DNA of 20,995 bases from an uncultured archaeon (GCA_938017915.1 CALIKW010000050.1:1-20995), one strand, 5' to 3'. Positions 1 through 7,216 are shown, counted from the stretch's first letter. The notes: generated by a model from the sequence alone, not told the origin. A program made the numbers and translations.

Positions 1-1062
1 GATGAGCTTGTTAGCAAGTGGGGTATAGGATCTGGTGTAAGTTTGTTCATAGCAGTAGGTGTTTGTTCTTCTATAGTAATAAGAGCTTTATCACCATTTA
101 CAGACCCTTATGAAACGAACATGCCTGCAGGTCTTGTATGGAAATTCTTTGCTAGCGTTTTTTCTGGCAATAATTTGAAAGCTATTATAAGCATTCTTCC
201 TTTAATTTCAACTATAACAGTTTTTCTCCTAGTTGTTTACATTCAGGGAATAAGAATAGAGATTCCACTTTCATTTACTGCATTAAGAGGGTTTGGTAGG
301 GTTTGGGACTTGAAATTGCTTTACACAAGCAACATTCCTGTAATCCTTACTGCTGCTTTGTTAGCAAACATTCAGTTAATAAGCAGGATTGGTTTAACTC
401 AAACAGCAGAAGGCCTTAGTTGTGGCTTGCTAGGATGTTACAATCAAGCAGGAGTTCCTGTAAGCGGTTTAATTTTCTACTTAAGCTCACCTTCTGTTTT
501 AGAAATTCAAGTTTTAATGCTTTTAGTGGGATTTTTCTTGTTGCTAGGCTTCTTCATTTCAAAATTTTTAATAAAAGGAAAAACTGTGCTGATGTGCTTA
601 AATTCAATATTTTTCGGAGTTATAGCTTCGATAATTTTAATTAATTCCCTTCCATCTCTTTTCTCATTCGAAAACCTTATTCATTACCTCCCCCCTTTTT
701 TAACATACACAACTTTTATGGTTGTAGGTGCAAGTATTTTTTCTATTTTCTGGGTATCTACAAGTGGCATGGATGCTGCAAGTGTTGCTGAGCAACTTGA
801 AAGTATAGGGATGCAAATTCCAGGATATAGAGCAGATAAAAGAAGTATGGAAAAAGTTTTGAACAGATACATACCAGTCCTTGCTTTTGTTGGTGGTGCT
901 TTAGTTGGATTGCTAGCAGCGTTCGCAGATTTTGCTGGTGTTTTAGGCTCTGGAACAGGCATTTTATTAACTGTGATGATAATATATAATTACTATGAAA
1001 TGCTCTCAGCAGAAAATCTTGAAGAAGCCCATCCGCTAGTGAGAAAAATAATTGGTGAATGA
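1..1062 (+). CDS. secY: Preprotein translocase subunit SecY, 5' truncated by window
   Basis: SecY forms the protein-conducting channel in the cytoplasmic membrane. The frame is open from base 1, so the start codon lies upstream and 353 C-terminal residues are seen. The first visible residues (DELVSKWGIGSG) match the conserved archaeal segment DEIVSKYGIGSG, and further matches are EIPLSF, SNIPVIL, the GIFWV-like IFSIFWVSTSG and GTGILLTV near the end. Many hydrophobic helices are visible. The stop is immediately followed by the start of the DUF106 gene, so the two are surely co-transcribed. In many archaea adk lies between them; it is missing here. Identification is firm; only the 5' end is unknown. 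Confidence 0.96.
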   Translation, partial: DELVSKWGIGSGVSLFIAVGVCSSIVIRALSPFTDPYETNMPAGLVWKFFASVFSGNNLKAIISILPLISTITVFLLVVYIQGIRIEIPLSFTALRGFGRVWDLKLLYTSNIPVILTAALLANIQLISRIGLTQTAEGLSCGLLGCYNQAGVPVSGLIFYLSSPSVLEIQVLMLLVGFFLLLGFFISKFLIKGKTVLMCLNSIFFGVIASIILINSLPSLFSFENLIHYLPPFLTYTTFMVVGASIFSIFWVSTSGMDAASVAEQLESIGMQIPGYRADKRSMEKVLNRYIPVLAFVGGALVGLLAAFADFAGVLGSGTGILLTVMIIYNYYEMLSAENLEEAHPLVRKIIGE

Positions 1063-1539
1063 ATGATAGTAGAAGCTTTAATTTCGTTCTTTGATTTTAT
1101 TTTCTCACCCTTGCTAGTATTAAAGCCGCATATATCCCTTTCCATAATTTCATGTATAATTGCTACTTTAGTTATACTAACAAACAAGCTTTTAGTAAAT
1201 AGAAAGAAAATGGAGGAAATTAAAAGAAAAATTGAGGAGATAAGAATAAAAATTGCTGAAGCACAAAGAAATGGAAATCAGGAATATGCGAGCAAGCTTT
1301 TGGACGAGCTTTTAAAAGTAAACGCAGAGCAATTGAAGCAAACCTTCAAAGCTCTTTTAGTAACTTTAGCCTTAGTAAGTTTTATTTTGCCTTGGGTTAA
1401 GCATAAATATGAAGGAATGGCTGTTTTAAACTTACCTTTTTCAATTCCAATAATAGGCTCTTCTCTTTCATGGTTTGTTTGGTATTTTTTAGTTTCTTTT
1501 GTAGTGAGCTGGATATTAAGAAAAATTTTTGGTGTTTGA
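1063..1539 (+). CDS. DUF106 / EMC3-TMCO1-like membrane insertase
   Basis: 158 residues, the size of archaeal DUF106 proteins, which belong to the Oxa1/YidC/EMC3 superfamily of membrane protein insertases. Visible layout: N-terminal hydrophobic helix (about 20-42), a charged coiled-coil-like stretch rich in K, E and R (about 46-85), then two hydrophobic segments (about 95-112 and 130-153). This topology, with a cytosolic coiled coil after the first helix, is characteristic. It starts directly at the secY stop and ends directly before eL34, which fits a translocation/ribosome operon. The function as an insertase is known for the superfamily and inferred here. Confidence 0.88.
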   Translation: MIVEALISFFDFIFSPLLVLKPHISLSIISCIIATLVILTNKLLVNRKKMEEIKRKIEEIRIKIAEAQRNGNQEYASKLLDELLKVNAEQLKQTFKALLVTLALVSFILPWVKHKYEGMAVLNLPFSIPIIGSSLSWFVWYFLVSFVVSWILRKIFGV

Positions 1540-1782
1540 ATGAAAAGAGTTAAAGTAAAGCTCCCAAGCAAAAGGATGGTAATAAGGGAGAGAAAGAAAA
1601 AGCCGAAAATTCAAAAGTGTGCTATTTGTAAAAAGCCCTTGCATGGCATTCCTAAGCTTAGGGCAACTGAACTTAAAAAACTAGCAAAAAGTGAGAAAAG
1701 GGTGGAAAGGCCTTATGGAGGCTATCTTTGCAGTAAATGCGTAAGAGAAATTATGAGAGAAAGAGCTAGAAAGATTGCATAA
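1540..1782 (+). CDS. rpl34e: Large-subunit ribosomal protein eL34
   Basis: 80 residues, highly basic, with two CxxC pairs (C27/C30 and C64/C67) forming the zinc ribbon of archaeal eL34. The stretch ending PYGG-YLCSKCVRE is typical of the family. It is a component of the large ribosomal subunit. The ATG abuts the stop of the DUF106 gene, so translation is probably coupled. In many archaea cmk (cytidylate kinase) follows before eL14; here only 33 nt separate the two genes and no kinase is present. Confidence 0.93.
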   Translation: MKRVKVKLPSKRMVIRERKKKPKIQKCAICKKPLHGIPKLRATELKKLAKSEKRVERPYGGYLCSKCVREIMRERARKIA

Positions 1783-1815
1783 CTTTTATATTCTTTCTTT
1801 TACAAAATCTTTTCT
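1783..1815 (+). promoter_or_regulatory. TATA-type promoter of eL14, leaderless
   Basis: The gap between eL34 and eL14 contains the AT-rich box cttttatattc about 25 nt before the ATG at 1816, with no Shine-Dalgarno motif. This spacing places transcription initiation at or next to the start codon. Confidence 0.5.
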
Positions 1816-2181
1816 ATGCCAATAGAAGTGGGGAGGGTTTGCTTAAAAATAGCAGGAAGGGAAGCAGGAAGGTATTGTGTGGTACTGAAAAAAATAGATG
1901 ATAATTTTGTTCTAATTACAGGACCAAAGCTTTTGACTGGAGTTAGAAGAAAGAAATGCAACATTCAACATCTTGAACCCCTCCCATTTGTTATTGAGGT
2001 AAAGGAAGAGGCAAGCGATGAAGAAGTTATAGCTGCTTATGAAAAGGCCAACTTAATAAGAAAATTGAATTTGAAAAAACCTTCTGCTGCTCAGCTTAAG
2101 GCTGAAAAGGAAAAAGTTAAGGAAAAAGAAGTTGAAAAGAAAACTGAAAAGAAAAAGGAAGGAAGGAAAAAGAAGAAATAA
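1816..2181 (+). CDS. rpl14e: Large-subunit ribosomal protein eL14
   Basis: 121 residues. The first ~85 residues (MPIEVGRVCLKIAGREAGRYCVVL then GPKLLTGVRRKKCNIQHLEPLP) match archaeal eL14, a KOW/SH3-like domain protein of the large subunit. Residues about 92-121 form a lysine/glutamate-rich tail (alternating KEK/EKK) that extends beyond the compact archaeal core; such tails are common in this family. Upstream eL34 and downstream Cbf5 agree with the usual archaeal neighbourhood. It has its own TATA element and is probably leaderless. Confidence 0.92.
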   Translation: MPIEVGRVCLKIAGREAGRYCVVLKKIDDNFVLITGPKLLTGVRRKKCNIQHLEPLPFVIEVKEEASDEEVIAAYEKANLIRKLNLKKPSAAQLKAEKEKVKEKEVEKKTEKKKEGRKKKK

Positions 2182-2279
2182 GCTATTTTGCCAGTATTAT
2201 AAGGCTTGTTAGATTCTAACATTTAAAATTTTAACAAAAAGAAGAAAAAGCAATAAGTTTTATCTTAAATTTAGAGAAA

Positions 2280-3230
2280 ATGTGGCTAATAAAATGCGAA
2301 GAAGAAACAGATCCAAACTATGGAAAAAATCCTAGGAATAGAAGTATAGAAGAACATATTCAAAATTCTATTTTAATAGTGGACAAGCATTCTGGCCCTA
2401 CTTCTCATCAAATAACACAATGGGTAAGACAGATTTTTAACGTTAAAAGAGCAGGGCACGCAGGCACGCTTGATCCAAAAGTTACTGGAGTTTTGCCAGT
2501 AGCTTTAGAGAATGCTACAAAAGCTATGCCTGTTTTAATGGGATTGGATAAAGAATATGTTGGAGTAATGCACTTACATAAGGAAATAAATGAGGATATT
2601 TTGAGGAAAACTATAGCTGAAAAATTTTTAGGGAAAGTTATACAACTACCTCCCATAAAATCAGCAGTAGCTAGAAGACCAAGAGAAAGGAAAATTTATT
2701 ATTTTGATATTTTGGAAATTGATGGGAAGGATGTTTTATTTAAAATCGGATGCGAAGCTGGAACTTATGTAAGAAAAATTGTTCATGACCTTGGCATAAC
2801 TTTAAGAGTTGGTGCACACATGACAGAACTAAGAAGAACAAAAGTCGGGAATTTTGCTGAGGACCAAGCCTGGCCTTTAATAAAGATTAAGGATGCTTAT
2901 GAATTTTGGAAAGAGGGTGATGAAAGTTTATTGAGAAAAATTTTGATTCCGGTTGAAGAAGCAATTTCGCATGTTAAAAAAGTTTTTGTAAAAGATTCTG
3001 CAATTTACAGCATTACTTGTGGTGCTCCTGTTTATGTAAAAGGAATAACAAGAATTCAAGAAGGAATAGAAAAGGGTGAAATTGTTGCTATTTTTAGTTT
3101 AAAAGAAGAGCTAATAGCCTTGGGCATAGCTAAGATGAATAGCAAGGAAATGTTTGAAAGAAAGAAAGGAATTGCAGTGAGAACTGATAGGGTTTTCATG
3201 AAAAAGAATGTTTACCCAAAATTAACTTAA
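2280..3230 (+). CDS. cbf5: tRNA/rRNA pseudouridine synthase Cbf5
   Basis: 316 residues, TruB/dyskerin family. The catalytic motif HAGTLDPKVTGVLP is present with Asp65; RPRERKIYYFDILEIDG and CEAGTYVRKIVHDLG are the second and third family blocks; residues about 235-310 form a PUA domain (QEGIEKGEIVAIF). Cbf5 is the catalytic subunit of H/ACA guide RNPs and can also act on tRNA position 55. The chosen ATG at 2280 gives an N-terminus (NYGKNP..RSIEEH) colinear with archaeal Cbf5, and a TATA-like box (agttttatctta) lies about 25 nt upstream, so the mRNA is probably leaderless. Confidence 0.95.
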   Translation: MWLIKCEEETDPNYGKNPRNRSIEEHIQNSILIVDKHSGPTSHQITQWVRQIFNVKRAGHAGTLDPKVTGVLPVALENATKAMPVLMGLDKEYVGVMHLHKEINEDILRKTIAEKFLGKVIQLPPIKSAVARRPRERKIYYFDILEIDGKDVLFKIGCEAGTYVRKIVHDLGITLRVGAHMTELRRTKVGNFAEDQAWPLIKIKDAYEFWKEGDESLLRKILIPVEEAISHVKKVFVKDSAIYSITCGAPVYVKGITRIQEGIEKGEIVAIFSLKEELIALGIAKMNSKEMFERKKGIAVRTDRVFMKKNVYPKLT

Positions 3231-3290
3231 TTTCAAATTAATTTTCAGATAAGTTAAATATATTTAAATTAAAAACTCTTAAAAGAAGAT

Positions 3291-3494
3291 ATGGCTTTGC
3301 CAAAAGAATTGCTCCAAATACTTGCATGCCCAAAATGCAAGGAAGAAGTTAAAGAAGTAGGAATGTTTTTGGTTTGCAGTAACTGTAAGCTAGCTTATCC
3401 AATCTTAGAGGATGTTCCTGATATGCTTTTAGAAGATGCTTGGGAGTTAGAAAAGGCTGAGAAGGAAAAGTTTAAACATAATTTAAAATTGTGA
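3291..3494 (+). CDS. Trm112-like zinc-ribbon protein
   Basis: 67 residues beginning LPKELLQILACPKC, with CPKC (C13/C16) and CSNC (C29/C32) followed by YPILEDVPDMLLEDA, the signature of the Trm112/UPF0434 family. Trm112 proteins are small activators of methyltransferases that modify tRNA, rRNA and release factor; which partner applies here cannot be read. A TATA-like element (about 3251-3268, aaatatatttaaatt) lies 25-30 nt before the ATG, and the OB-fold gene follows after 5 nt, so the two form a small operon. Confidence 0.88.
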   Translation: MALPKELLQILACPKCKEEVKEVGMFLVCSNCKLAYPILEDVPDMLLEDAWELEKAEKEKFKHNLKL

Positions 3495-3499
3495 TTTGA

Positions 3500-3790
3500 A
3501 TGAAAATTTCGGATTTGAAAGAGGGAATGAGCAACGTAAGTATAGAAGGAAAAATAATTGAAATGTCTGAGCCCAGAAGTGTTACAACAAGATACGGAAA
3601 AAGGAACGTGGCTGATGCTTTAATAGAAGATGAAAGCGGGGAAGTGGCTTTAAGCCTTTGGGAAGGGCAAATAAAAGAAGTAAGAGTTGGGGATAGAGTT
3701 AGCATAAAAGGTGCATTTGTAACAAGGTTTAGGGAAAAGTTGCAAGTAAACATTCCAAAATCAGGAAAAATTGAAGTTATTAGCCCTTAA
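3500..3790 (+). CDS. Single OB-fold nucleic-acid-binding protein (SSB/RPA-like)
   Basis: 96 residues. The pattern ISDLKEGMSNVSIEGKIIEMSEPRSV, then ADALIEDESGEVALSLWEGQIKEVRVGDRVSIKGAFVTRFREKLQVNI is that of short archaeal OB-fold proteins related to crenarchaeal SSB and RPA subunits. They bind single-stranded DNA, and some bind RNA. It lies 5 nt downstream of the Trm112-like gene and is probably co-transcribed. Its last 11 nt overlap the convergent membrane-protein gene on the minus strand. The OB-fold call is strong; the exact ligand is not determined. Confidence 0.82.
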   Translation: MKISDLKEGMSNVSIEGKIIEMSEPRSVTTRYGKRNVADALIEDESGEVALSLWEGQIKEVRVGDRVSIKGAFVTRFREKLQVNIPKSGKIEVISP

Positions 3791-4013
3791 GAGCTTTTCC
3801 AGTTAATATAACTCCAAGCAAAATTATAGCAGAGCCAAGCACTGTTGCAAAGGTGAGTTCATTCTTCTTAGTTTCAACCATTTCTCTTAAAGCTTCTGCT
3901 TGCATTTGTGTTATTGCTTTACTAAAGCTCATTACTGAAGATATTAAAAAGTATGTTATTATGAAACCTGAAATTACTAAGGTAACTCCAACTGCAAATA
4001 GCATGTAATCCAT
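3780..4013 (-). CDS. Small two-helix membrane protein, unknown function
   Basis: 77 residues with hydrophobic segments at about 4-26 and 53-73 separated by a polar, glutamate/lysine-containing linker (AEALREMVETKKNE). It resembles no family I can name. The gene is convergent with the OB-fold gene and overlaps its 3' end by 11 nt. The ATG at 4013 is preceded on the minus strand by AT-rich sequence suitable for a promoter. Confidence 0.6.
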   Translation of the reverse strand: MDYMLFAVGVTLVISGFIITYFLISSVMSFSKAITQMQAEALREMVETKKNELTFATVLGSAIILLGVILTGKALKG

Positions 4014-4079
4014 GCTATCAATTTAAATTTTGATTTTTTAAATATAAAATGACTCAAGGTCTGATAAAAGATGAAGAGA

Positions 4080-4175
4080 GCCGGGGTGGCGGAACTAGGC
4101 TAACGCGCCAGCCTTGAGTTTTTAAGAAAGCTGGTGGGGCTTTGCCCCTTCTGGGTTCAAATCCCAGCCCCGGCG
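4080..4175 (+). tRNA. tRNA-Ser(UGA) with a ~10-nt anticodon-loop intron
   Basis: Acceptor GCCGGGG/CCCCGGC with discriminator G73 (serine-like; leucine would carry A). Long class II variable arm (ggggctttgcccc), T-arm CTGGG-TTCAAAT-CCCAG. The anticodon stem is CCAGC/GCTGG and its loop is 17 nt instead of 7: CTTGAG, then ten extra bases (about 4119-4128), then A. Removing them gives CU-UGA-GA. The site corresponds to the usual 37/38 position. No CCA is encoded. A TATA-like run (tttttaaatataaaa) lies about 40 nt upstream. Confidence 0.88.
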
Positions 4176-4249
4176 TTTAATTTTATTTGAGCATCAAAGA
4201 AAAAACAAGCTATTAGTTTTAAATTGGCTTAGAAAAAAGATAATTATCA

Positions 4250-4594
4250 TTAATTTTTTAGGTAAATCAAGTGCTCCAAGTCCTCTATTTTATTTTTTCC
4301 TATAATAATAGTAGGGGTCTTTTTTACATTTTTCAAATAAGCTAAAATTTTTCCTTCCAATTTGCAAACATCATAAACTTTTAACTCTGCTCCAAGCTTT
4401 TCAGAAAGTTTTCGCGCAATTTCTATAGCTTCTTGATCTTTTTCAGGAATTATTTTTAATTTGCAGCTTGAATTGTTAATAAGGCTCCAAGGAATTATAT
4501 CCCATTTGTCAAGAAGGAAATAATTTTTCAGTAAAGGATAAGAAACAGTAATTTCCTCATTTTTAACATAAACTTCTATCCTTTTTTTCATCAT
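4250..4594 (-). CDS. Hypothetical protein, possible thioredoxin-like C-terminus
   Basis: 114 residues (113 if the second Met is used). N-terminal half: MKKRIEVYVKNEEITVSYPLLKNYF.. followed by IPWSLINNSSCKLKIIPEKD. C-terminal half: SEKLGAELKVYDVCKLEGK, then KTPTIIIGKNKIEDLEHL, which recalls the segment around the cis-proline and last strands of thioredoxin-fold proteins. No CxxC pair is present, so a redox role is unsupported. Flanked by tRNA genes. Confidence 0.55.
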   Translation of the reverse strand: MMKKRIEVYVKNEEITVSYPLLKNYFLLDKWDIIPWSLINNSSCKLKIIPEKDQEAIEIARKLSEKLGAELKVYDVCKLEGKILAYLKNVKKTPTIIIGKNKIEDLEHLIYLKN

Positions 4595-4681
4595 AAGAAT
4601 TTTAAGCTGAAAATTTTAAATTTTTTATGAAAAATTTAAAAAAGAAAAAGTTCTTGCAATTTTTTCTAATTAGATTTGATT

Positions 4682-4738
4682 TTACCACTCTTCCTCTTCT
4701 TCTGTCTCCTCTTCCTCCTCTTCCCATTCTTCTTCCAT
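4682..4738 (-). CDS. Possible 18-codon acidic micro-ORF
   Basis: On the minus strand an ATG at 4738 opens MEEEWEEEEEETEEEEEW followed by TAA. Fourteen of 18 residues are Glu. A GTGAG motif, partly complementary to the 16S tail, lies a few bases before the ATG, and a TATA-like tttaaata occurs upstream near 4770. The region is otherwise unassigned. It could be a real micro-peptide, a decayed C-terminal acidic tail of a lost gene, or a simple purine-rich tract. Confidence 0.3.
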   Translation of the reverse strand: MEEEWEEEEEETEEEEEW

Positions 4739-4869
4739 TATCTCACTTATTATTTAAGGATTCGAACTAGTATTTAAACCTATTGTTCGACTTCTAAAGT
4801 ATAAATTTTTTAAATTACAAAAACATTCTTTTACTTAAGTGAAACCTTAGTTTTTAAAAAATGAATTAA

Positions 4870-4974
4870 GCGCCAGTTGTCTAGCCAGGTAGGACCCGAG
4901 CTTCCCAAGCTCGTGACCCGGGTTCAAATTCGAGTAAAAAATTTTACTCGATGAAAATCCCGGCTGGCGCACCA
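4870..4974 (+). tRNA. tRNA-Gly(CCC) with a 29-nt T-loop intron
   Basis: Acceptor GCGCCAG/CTGGCGC, A73 and an encoded CCA end. Anticodon arm CGAGC-TTCCCAA-GCTCG gives CCC. The T-stem CCGGG (4918-4922) is followed by a complete loop TTCAAAT, then 29 extra bases (4930-4958, or the same shifted by one), then CCCGG (4959-4963). The insert folds as a hairpin with arms tcgagtaaaa/ttttactcga. Non-canonical T-loop introns (59/60 region) are known in some archaea and require a broad-specificity splicing endonuclease. It is the only tRNA of the four here with genomic CCA. Confidence 0.92.
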
Positions 4975-4985
4975 TTTGATTAGAA

Positions 4986-5273
4986 TTAGCCCATGAAATA
5001 TTTTTTTGCTTCTCTTTTTGCAATATCTTCTATTTTTTCTCCATAAATAACTATAAGGCCAATTGCCAAATCCTTTTTCCTACTTTCAATTACTTCTTCC
5101 ACATCTTTTAAAAATTCGTTTAAATTATTCGATACATTCTTAACATTAAATTTACCCAATTTTATCTTTTTTAAATAAGCTTCTATTTCCCCTTCTCTAA
5201 CAAAAGTTCCATCAGGTAAAATTAACCCATCTCCGAATTTTTTACATTCTTCAAGGTTCGCTTTGTAAATCAT
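4986..5273 (-). CDS. Hypothetical protein
   Basis: 95 residues, start MIYKANLEECKKFGDGLILPDG, middle KKIKLGKFNVKNVSNNLNEFLKDVEEVIESRKKDLAIG, end EKIEDIAKREAKKYFMG. Mixed alpha/beta character with a hydrophobic strand LAIGLIVIYG; no signal peptide or membrane helix. I do not recognise a family. It is divergent from the eL18 operon. Confidence 0.55.
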   Translation of the reverse strand: MIYKANLEECKKFGDGLILPDGTFVREGEIEAYLKKIKLGKFNVKNVSNNLNEFLKDVEEVIESRKKDLAIGLIVIYGEKIEDIAKREAKKYFMG

Positions 5274-5361
5274 AAATTCTGATAGAAACTTAAAACTTAT
5301 AAATCTTTTTTAATAAATTTAAATTTCACAACACTTTATTTTAATATTAAAAGTGAGAAAA

Positions 5362-5724
5362 ATGAAGAGAACAGGACCCACAAACCCTTATTTAAAGCAG
5401 CTCATAGAAGAATTGAAAAAGAGTTCGAGAGAAATGAAAGCACCAATTTGGTTTGCTTTAGCTGAAAAATTAGAGAAGCCGAGAAGAAAAAGGGTTGAAG
5501 TAAATTTATCTCGCATTCAAAGATATTCGCAACCAAACGAGACTGTTGTAGTTCCTGGAGTGGTATTAGGTTCTGGTGAATTAAAAAAACAGGTAAGAGT
5601 TGCAGCTTGGCGGTTTAGTGAAAGTGCAAAGAAAAAAATTGAAAAGGCTGGTGGAAAATGTTTAAGCATTTGGGATTTGATGAAGGAAAATCCGAAAGGA
5701 AGTAATGTAAAAATATTGACGTGA
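5362..5724 (+). CDS. rpl18e: Large-subunit ribosomal protein eL18
   Basis: 120 residues starting MKRTGPTNPYLKQLIEELK, exactly the archaeal eL18 N-terminus; the in-frame GTG nine bases upstream is better read as part of a GTGAG Shine-Dalgarno motif. The block VVVPGVVLGSGELKKQVRVAAWRFSESA is diagnostic. It opens the archaeal eL18-uL13-uS9 cluster. An AT-rich promoter region lies upstream (about 5300-5350). Confidence 0.94.
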   Translation: MKRTGPTNPYLKQLIEELKKSSREMKAPIWFALAEKLEKPRRKRVEVNLSRIQRYSQPNETVVVPGVVLGSGELKKQVRVAAWRFSESAKKKIEKAGGKCLSIWDLMKENPKGSNVKILT

Positions 5725-5728
5725 AATT

Positions 5729-5941
5729 ATGCACTTAAAAAATAAAATAATTCAGGAATTCAGAAAAAATTTTAAGAATTATACAATAGAAGAAGGAAGC
5801 CAAAATTTTATTTTCAGGGTAGAGAGTGAGGATGGAAAAATTGTTTACGTTGTTGATTGTATTTTTAAAATAATAAATGAAGCAAAAGGTAAAATTCCTT
5901 ATGCTCAAAAAAATTTTTGGTATAAAGTGTTTGAGGGATAG
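5729..5941 (+). CDS. Unknown 70-residue protein inside the ribosomal operon
   Basis: 70 residues: MHLKNKIIQEFRKNFKNYTIEEG, SQNFIFRVESEDGKIVYVVDCIFKII and a basic/aromatic end (KNFWYKVFEG). It begins 5 nt after the eL18 stop and ends 1 nt before the uL13 start, so it is almost certainly translated with them. The usual archaeal cluster runs eL18 directly into uL13. No domain recognised; a ribosome-associated role is only suggested by position. Confidence 0.65.
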   Translation: MHLKNKIIQEFRKNFKNYTIEEGSQNFIFRVESEDGKIVYVVDCIFKIINEAKGKIPYAQKNFWYKVFEG

Positions 5942-5942
5942 C

Positions 5943-6365
5943 ATGATAATTTACGATGCAGAAAATCAAATTCTCGGAAGATTGGCGAGCAAGATAGCAA
6001 AGGATCTTTTGAAGGGAGAAAAAGTTTTTGTAGTGAATTGTGAAAAGGCTGTAATTTCAGGAAATCCTAAAAAAATTTTTGAAATCTACTTGCAAAAAAT
6101 TCAAAGAGGAGATGTGAAGAAAGGGCCTTTTTTTCCTAGAACTCCTGATGGAATTTTTAGAAGAACTGTAAGAGGAATGTTACCATGGAAAAAAGCTAAA
6201 GGAAGGAAAGCTTTTAAAAATTTAAAAGTATTTATTGGAATTCCTGATGAATTAAAAGGAATGGAATTTAAGAAAGTTGAAAGTGCAAGTGTAAAAAAAT
6301 TAAAGTGTAAATTTGTTTACTTGGAAAATCTTTCAACTTTGTTGGGGGCTAAGAAAAGATGGTGA
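5943..6365 (+). CDS. rpl13: Large-subunit ribosomal protein uL13
   Basis: 140 residues beginning MIIYDAENQILGRLASKIAKDLLKGEKVFVVNCEKAVISG, the standard archaeal uL13 start; a longer frame opening at 5877 overlaps the upstream gene and is not used. The block GPFFPRTPDGIFRRTVRGMLPWKKAKGRKA is the family signature. The final bases overlap the uS9 start by 7 nt (ATGGTGA), a coupled-translation arrangement. Confidence 0.95.
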   Translation: MIIYDAENQILGRLASKIAKDLLKGEKVFVVNCEKAVISGNPKKIFEIYLQKIQRGDVKKGPFFPRTPDGIFRRTVRGMLPWKKAKGRKAFKNLKVFIGIPDELKGMEFKKVESASVKKLKCKFVYLENLSTLLGAKKRW

Positions 6366-6781
6366 AGGAAAAAATCGTAATAGTTACAGGAAAAAGAAAG
6401 GAAGCTATAGCAAGGGGGAAAGTTTCCTTAGGCAAAGGTATTGTTAAAATAAATTCAATTCCTCTTGAAAACTGGGGGAATGAAATGATGAGAATGAAAA
6501 TAATGGAACCTTTAATTTTGGCAGGAGATGCAGCAAAGAACGTTGATTTTGAGATTAATGTTAGGGGAGGTGGAACAACAGGGCAAGCTGATGCTGTTAG
6601 GATGGTTATAGCAAAAGGTTTGGTTGAGTTTTTGAAAAGTAAAGAGCTTAAGGAAAAATTTTTGAAATACGATAGAAATTTGTTAGTTTTTGATTATAGG
6701 AGATGCGAGCCACATCACGCAAGTGGAAGGGGTGCAAGCAAAAGAGGAAGCAGAAGGCACAAGCAAAGGTCGAAGAGATAG
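6359..6781 (+). CDS. rps9: Small-subunit ribosomal protein uS9
   Basis: 140 residues. GKRKEAIARG near the N-terminus, VRGGGTTGQADAVRMVIAKGL in the middle and the basic C-terminus ending SKR are hallmarks of uS9; the C-terminal tail contacts P-site tRNA in the small subunit. It overlaps uL13 by 7 nt. In many archaea rpoN and rpoK follow; here the next gene is an unrelated winged-helix protein with its own promoter region. Confidence 0.95.
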   Translation: MVKEKIVIVTGKRKEAIARGKVSLGKGIVKINSIPLENWGNEMMRMKIMEPLILAGDAAKNVDFEINVRGGGTTGQADAVRMVIAKGLVEFLKSKELKEKFLKYDRNLLVFDYRRCEPHHASGRGASKRGSRRHKQRSKR

Positions 6782-6873
6782 TAAATTTTTGAAATGCGTG
6801 AGCATTTTTTTGAAACTTTTTTATTACTTAATACATATAAAATTGAAGATTAAAATTATTCAAAGGTGAAAAG

Positions 6874-7095
6874 ATGGTTGAGTTAACAGAGGAAGAGAAA
6901 AAAGTTGTGGAAGCGATGAAAATGCTTAAGGCAACGAACGAAAATTCGCTAAAAACTTTAGACCACATAGCAAAAGCTTCAATGCTTCCAAAAGGAAGGG
7001 TTGCAGTAGTAGTTCAAGGTTTACTAAACAAAAAAGTTATAAAAAGGGTTGCAAGAGAAAAGGCTGCAGGATATTATTTAGCAATGCAAGTTTGA
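6874..7095 (+). CDS. Small winged-helix protein
   Basis: 73 residues: VELTEEEKKVVEAMKMLKATNENSLKTLDHIAKASMLPKGRVAVVVQGLLNKKVIKRVAREKAAGYYLAM, read here in two pieces, shows the helix-turn-helix and wing pattern of one-domain winged-helix proteins. It might be a DNA-binding regulator; a distant eS25-like ribosomal protein cannot be excluded. A short GGTGAAAAG motif just before the ATG is a good Shine-Dalgarno sequence for this organism's 16S tail. Confidence 0.65.
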   Translation: MVELTEEEKKVVEAMKMLKATNENSLKTLDHIAKASMLPKGRVAVVVQGLLNKKVIKRVAREKAAGYYLAMQV

Positions 7096-7141
7096 CAGTT
7101 TGCTAAAATTTTAAGTTTAAAGAATAAATTTAGTTACTCAT

Positions 7142-7216
7142 GGCCCGATTAGCGTAGTCTGGTTAGCGCGCAGGCCTGTGGAGCCTGAGGGCCGGGTTCA
7201 AATCCCGGGTCGGGCC
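7142..7216 (+). tRNA. tRNA-His(GUG), with encoded G-1
   Basis: Acceptor GCCCGAT/GTCGGGC with C73 at 7216 and an extra G at 7142 that can serve as the G-1 histidine identity element opposite C73. D-stem GCG/CGC, anticodon arm CAGGC-CTGTGGA-GCCTG giving GTG, T-arm CCGGG-TTCAAAT-CCCGG. No intron and no encoded CCA. The TATA-like aaagaataaattta lies about 20-30 nt upstream. Confidence 0.95.

Noticed and set aside
4080..4175. Reading this tRNA as leucine (GAG)
   Set aside because: The discriminator is G and the CCAGC/GCTGG stem places UGA at 34-36.
4930..4958. Hairpin in tRNA-Gly as a terminator
   Set aside because: It interrupts a T-arm that is complete on either side, followed by an encoded CCA end.
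5353..5361. GTG start for eL18
   Set aside because: The family N-terminus MKRTGPTNP starts at 5362, and GTGAG is the likely Shine-Dalgarno motif.
5877..5942. Longer N-terminus for uL13
   Set aside because: Overlaps the upstream gene in another frame; homology starts at MIIYDAENQ (5943).
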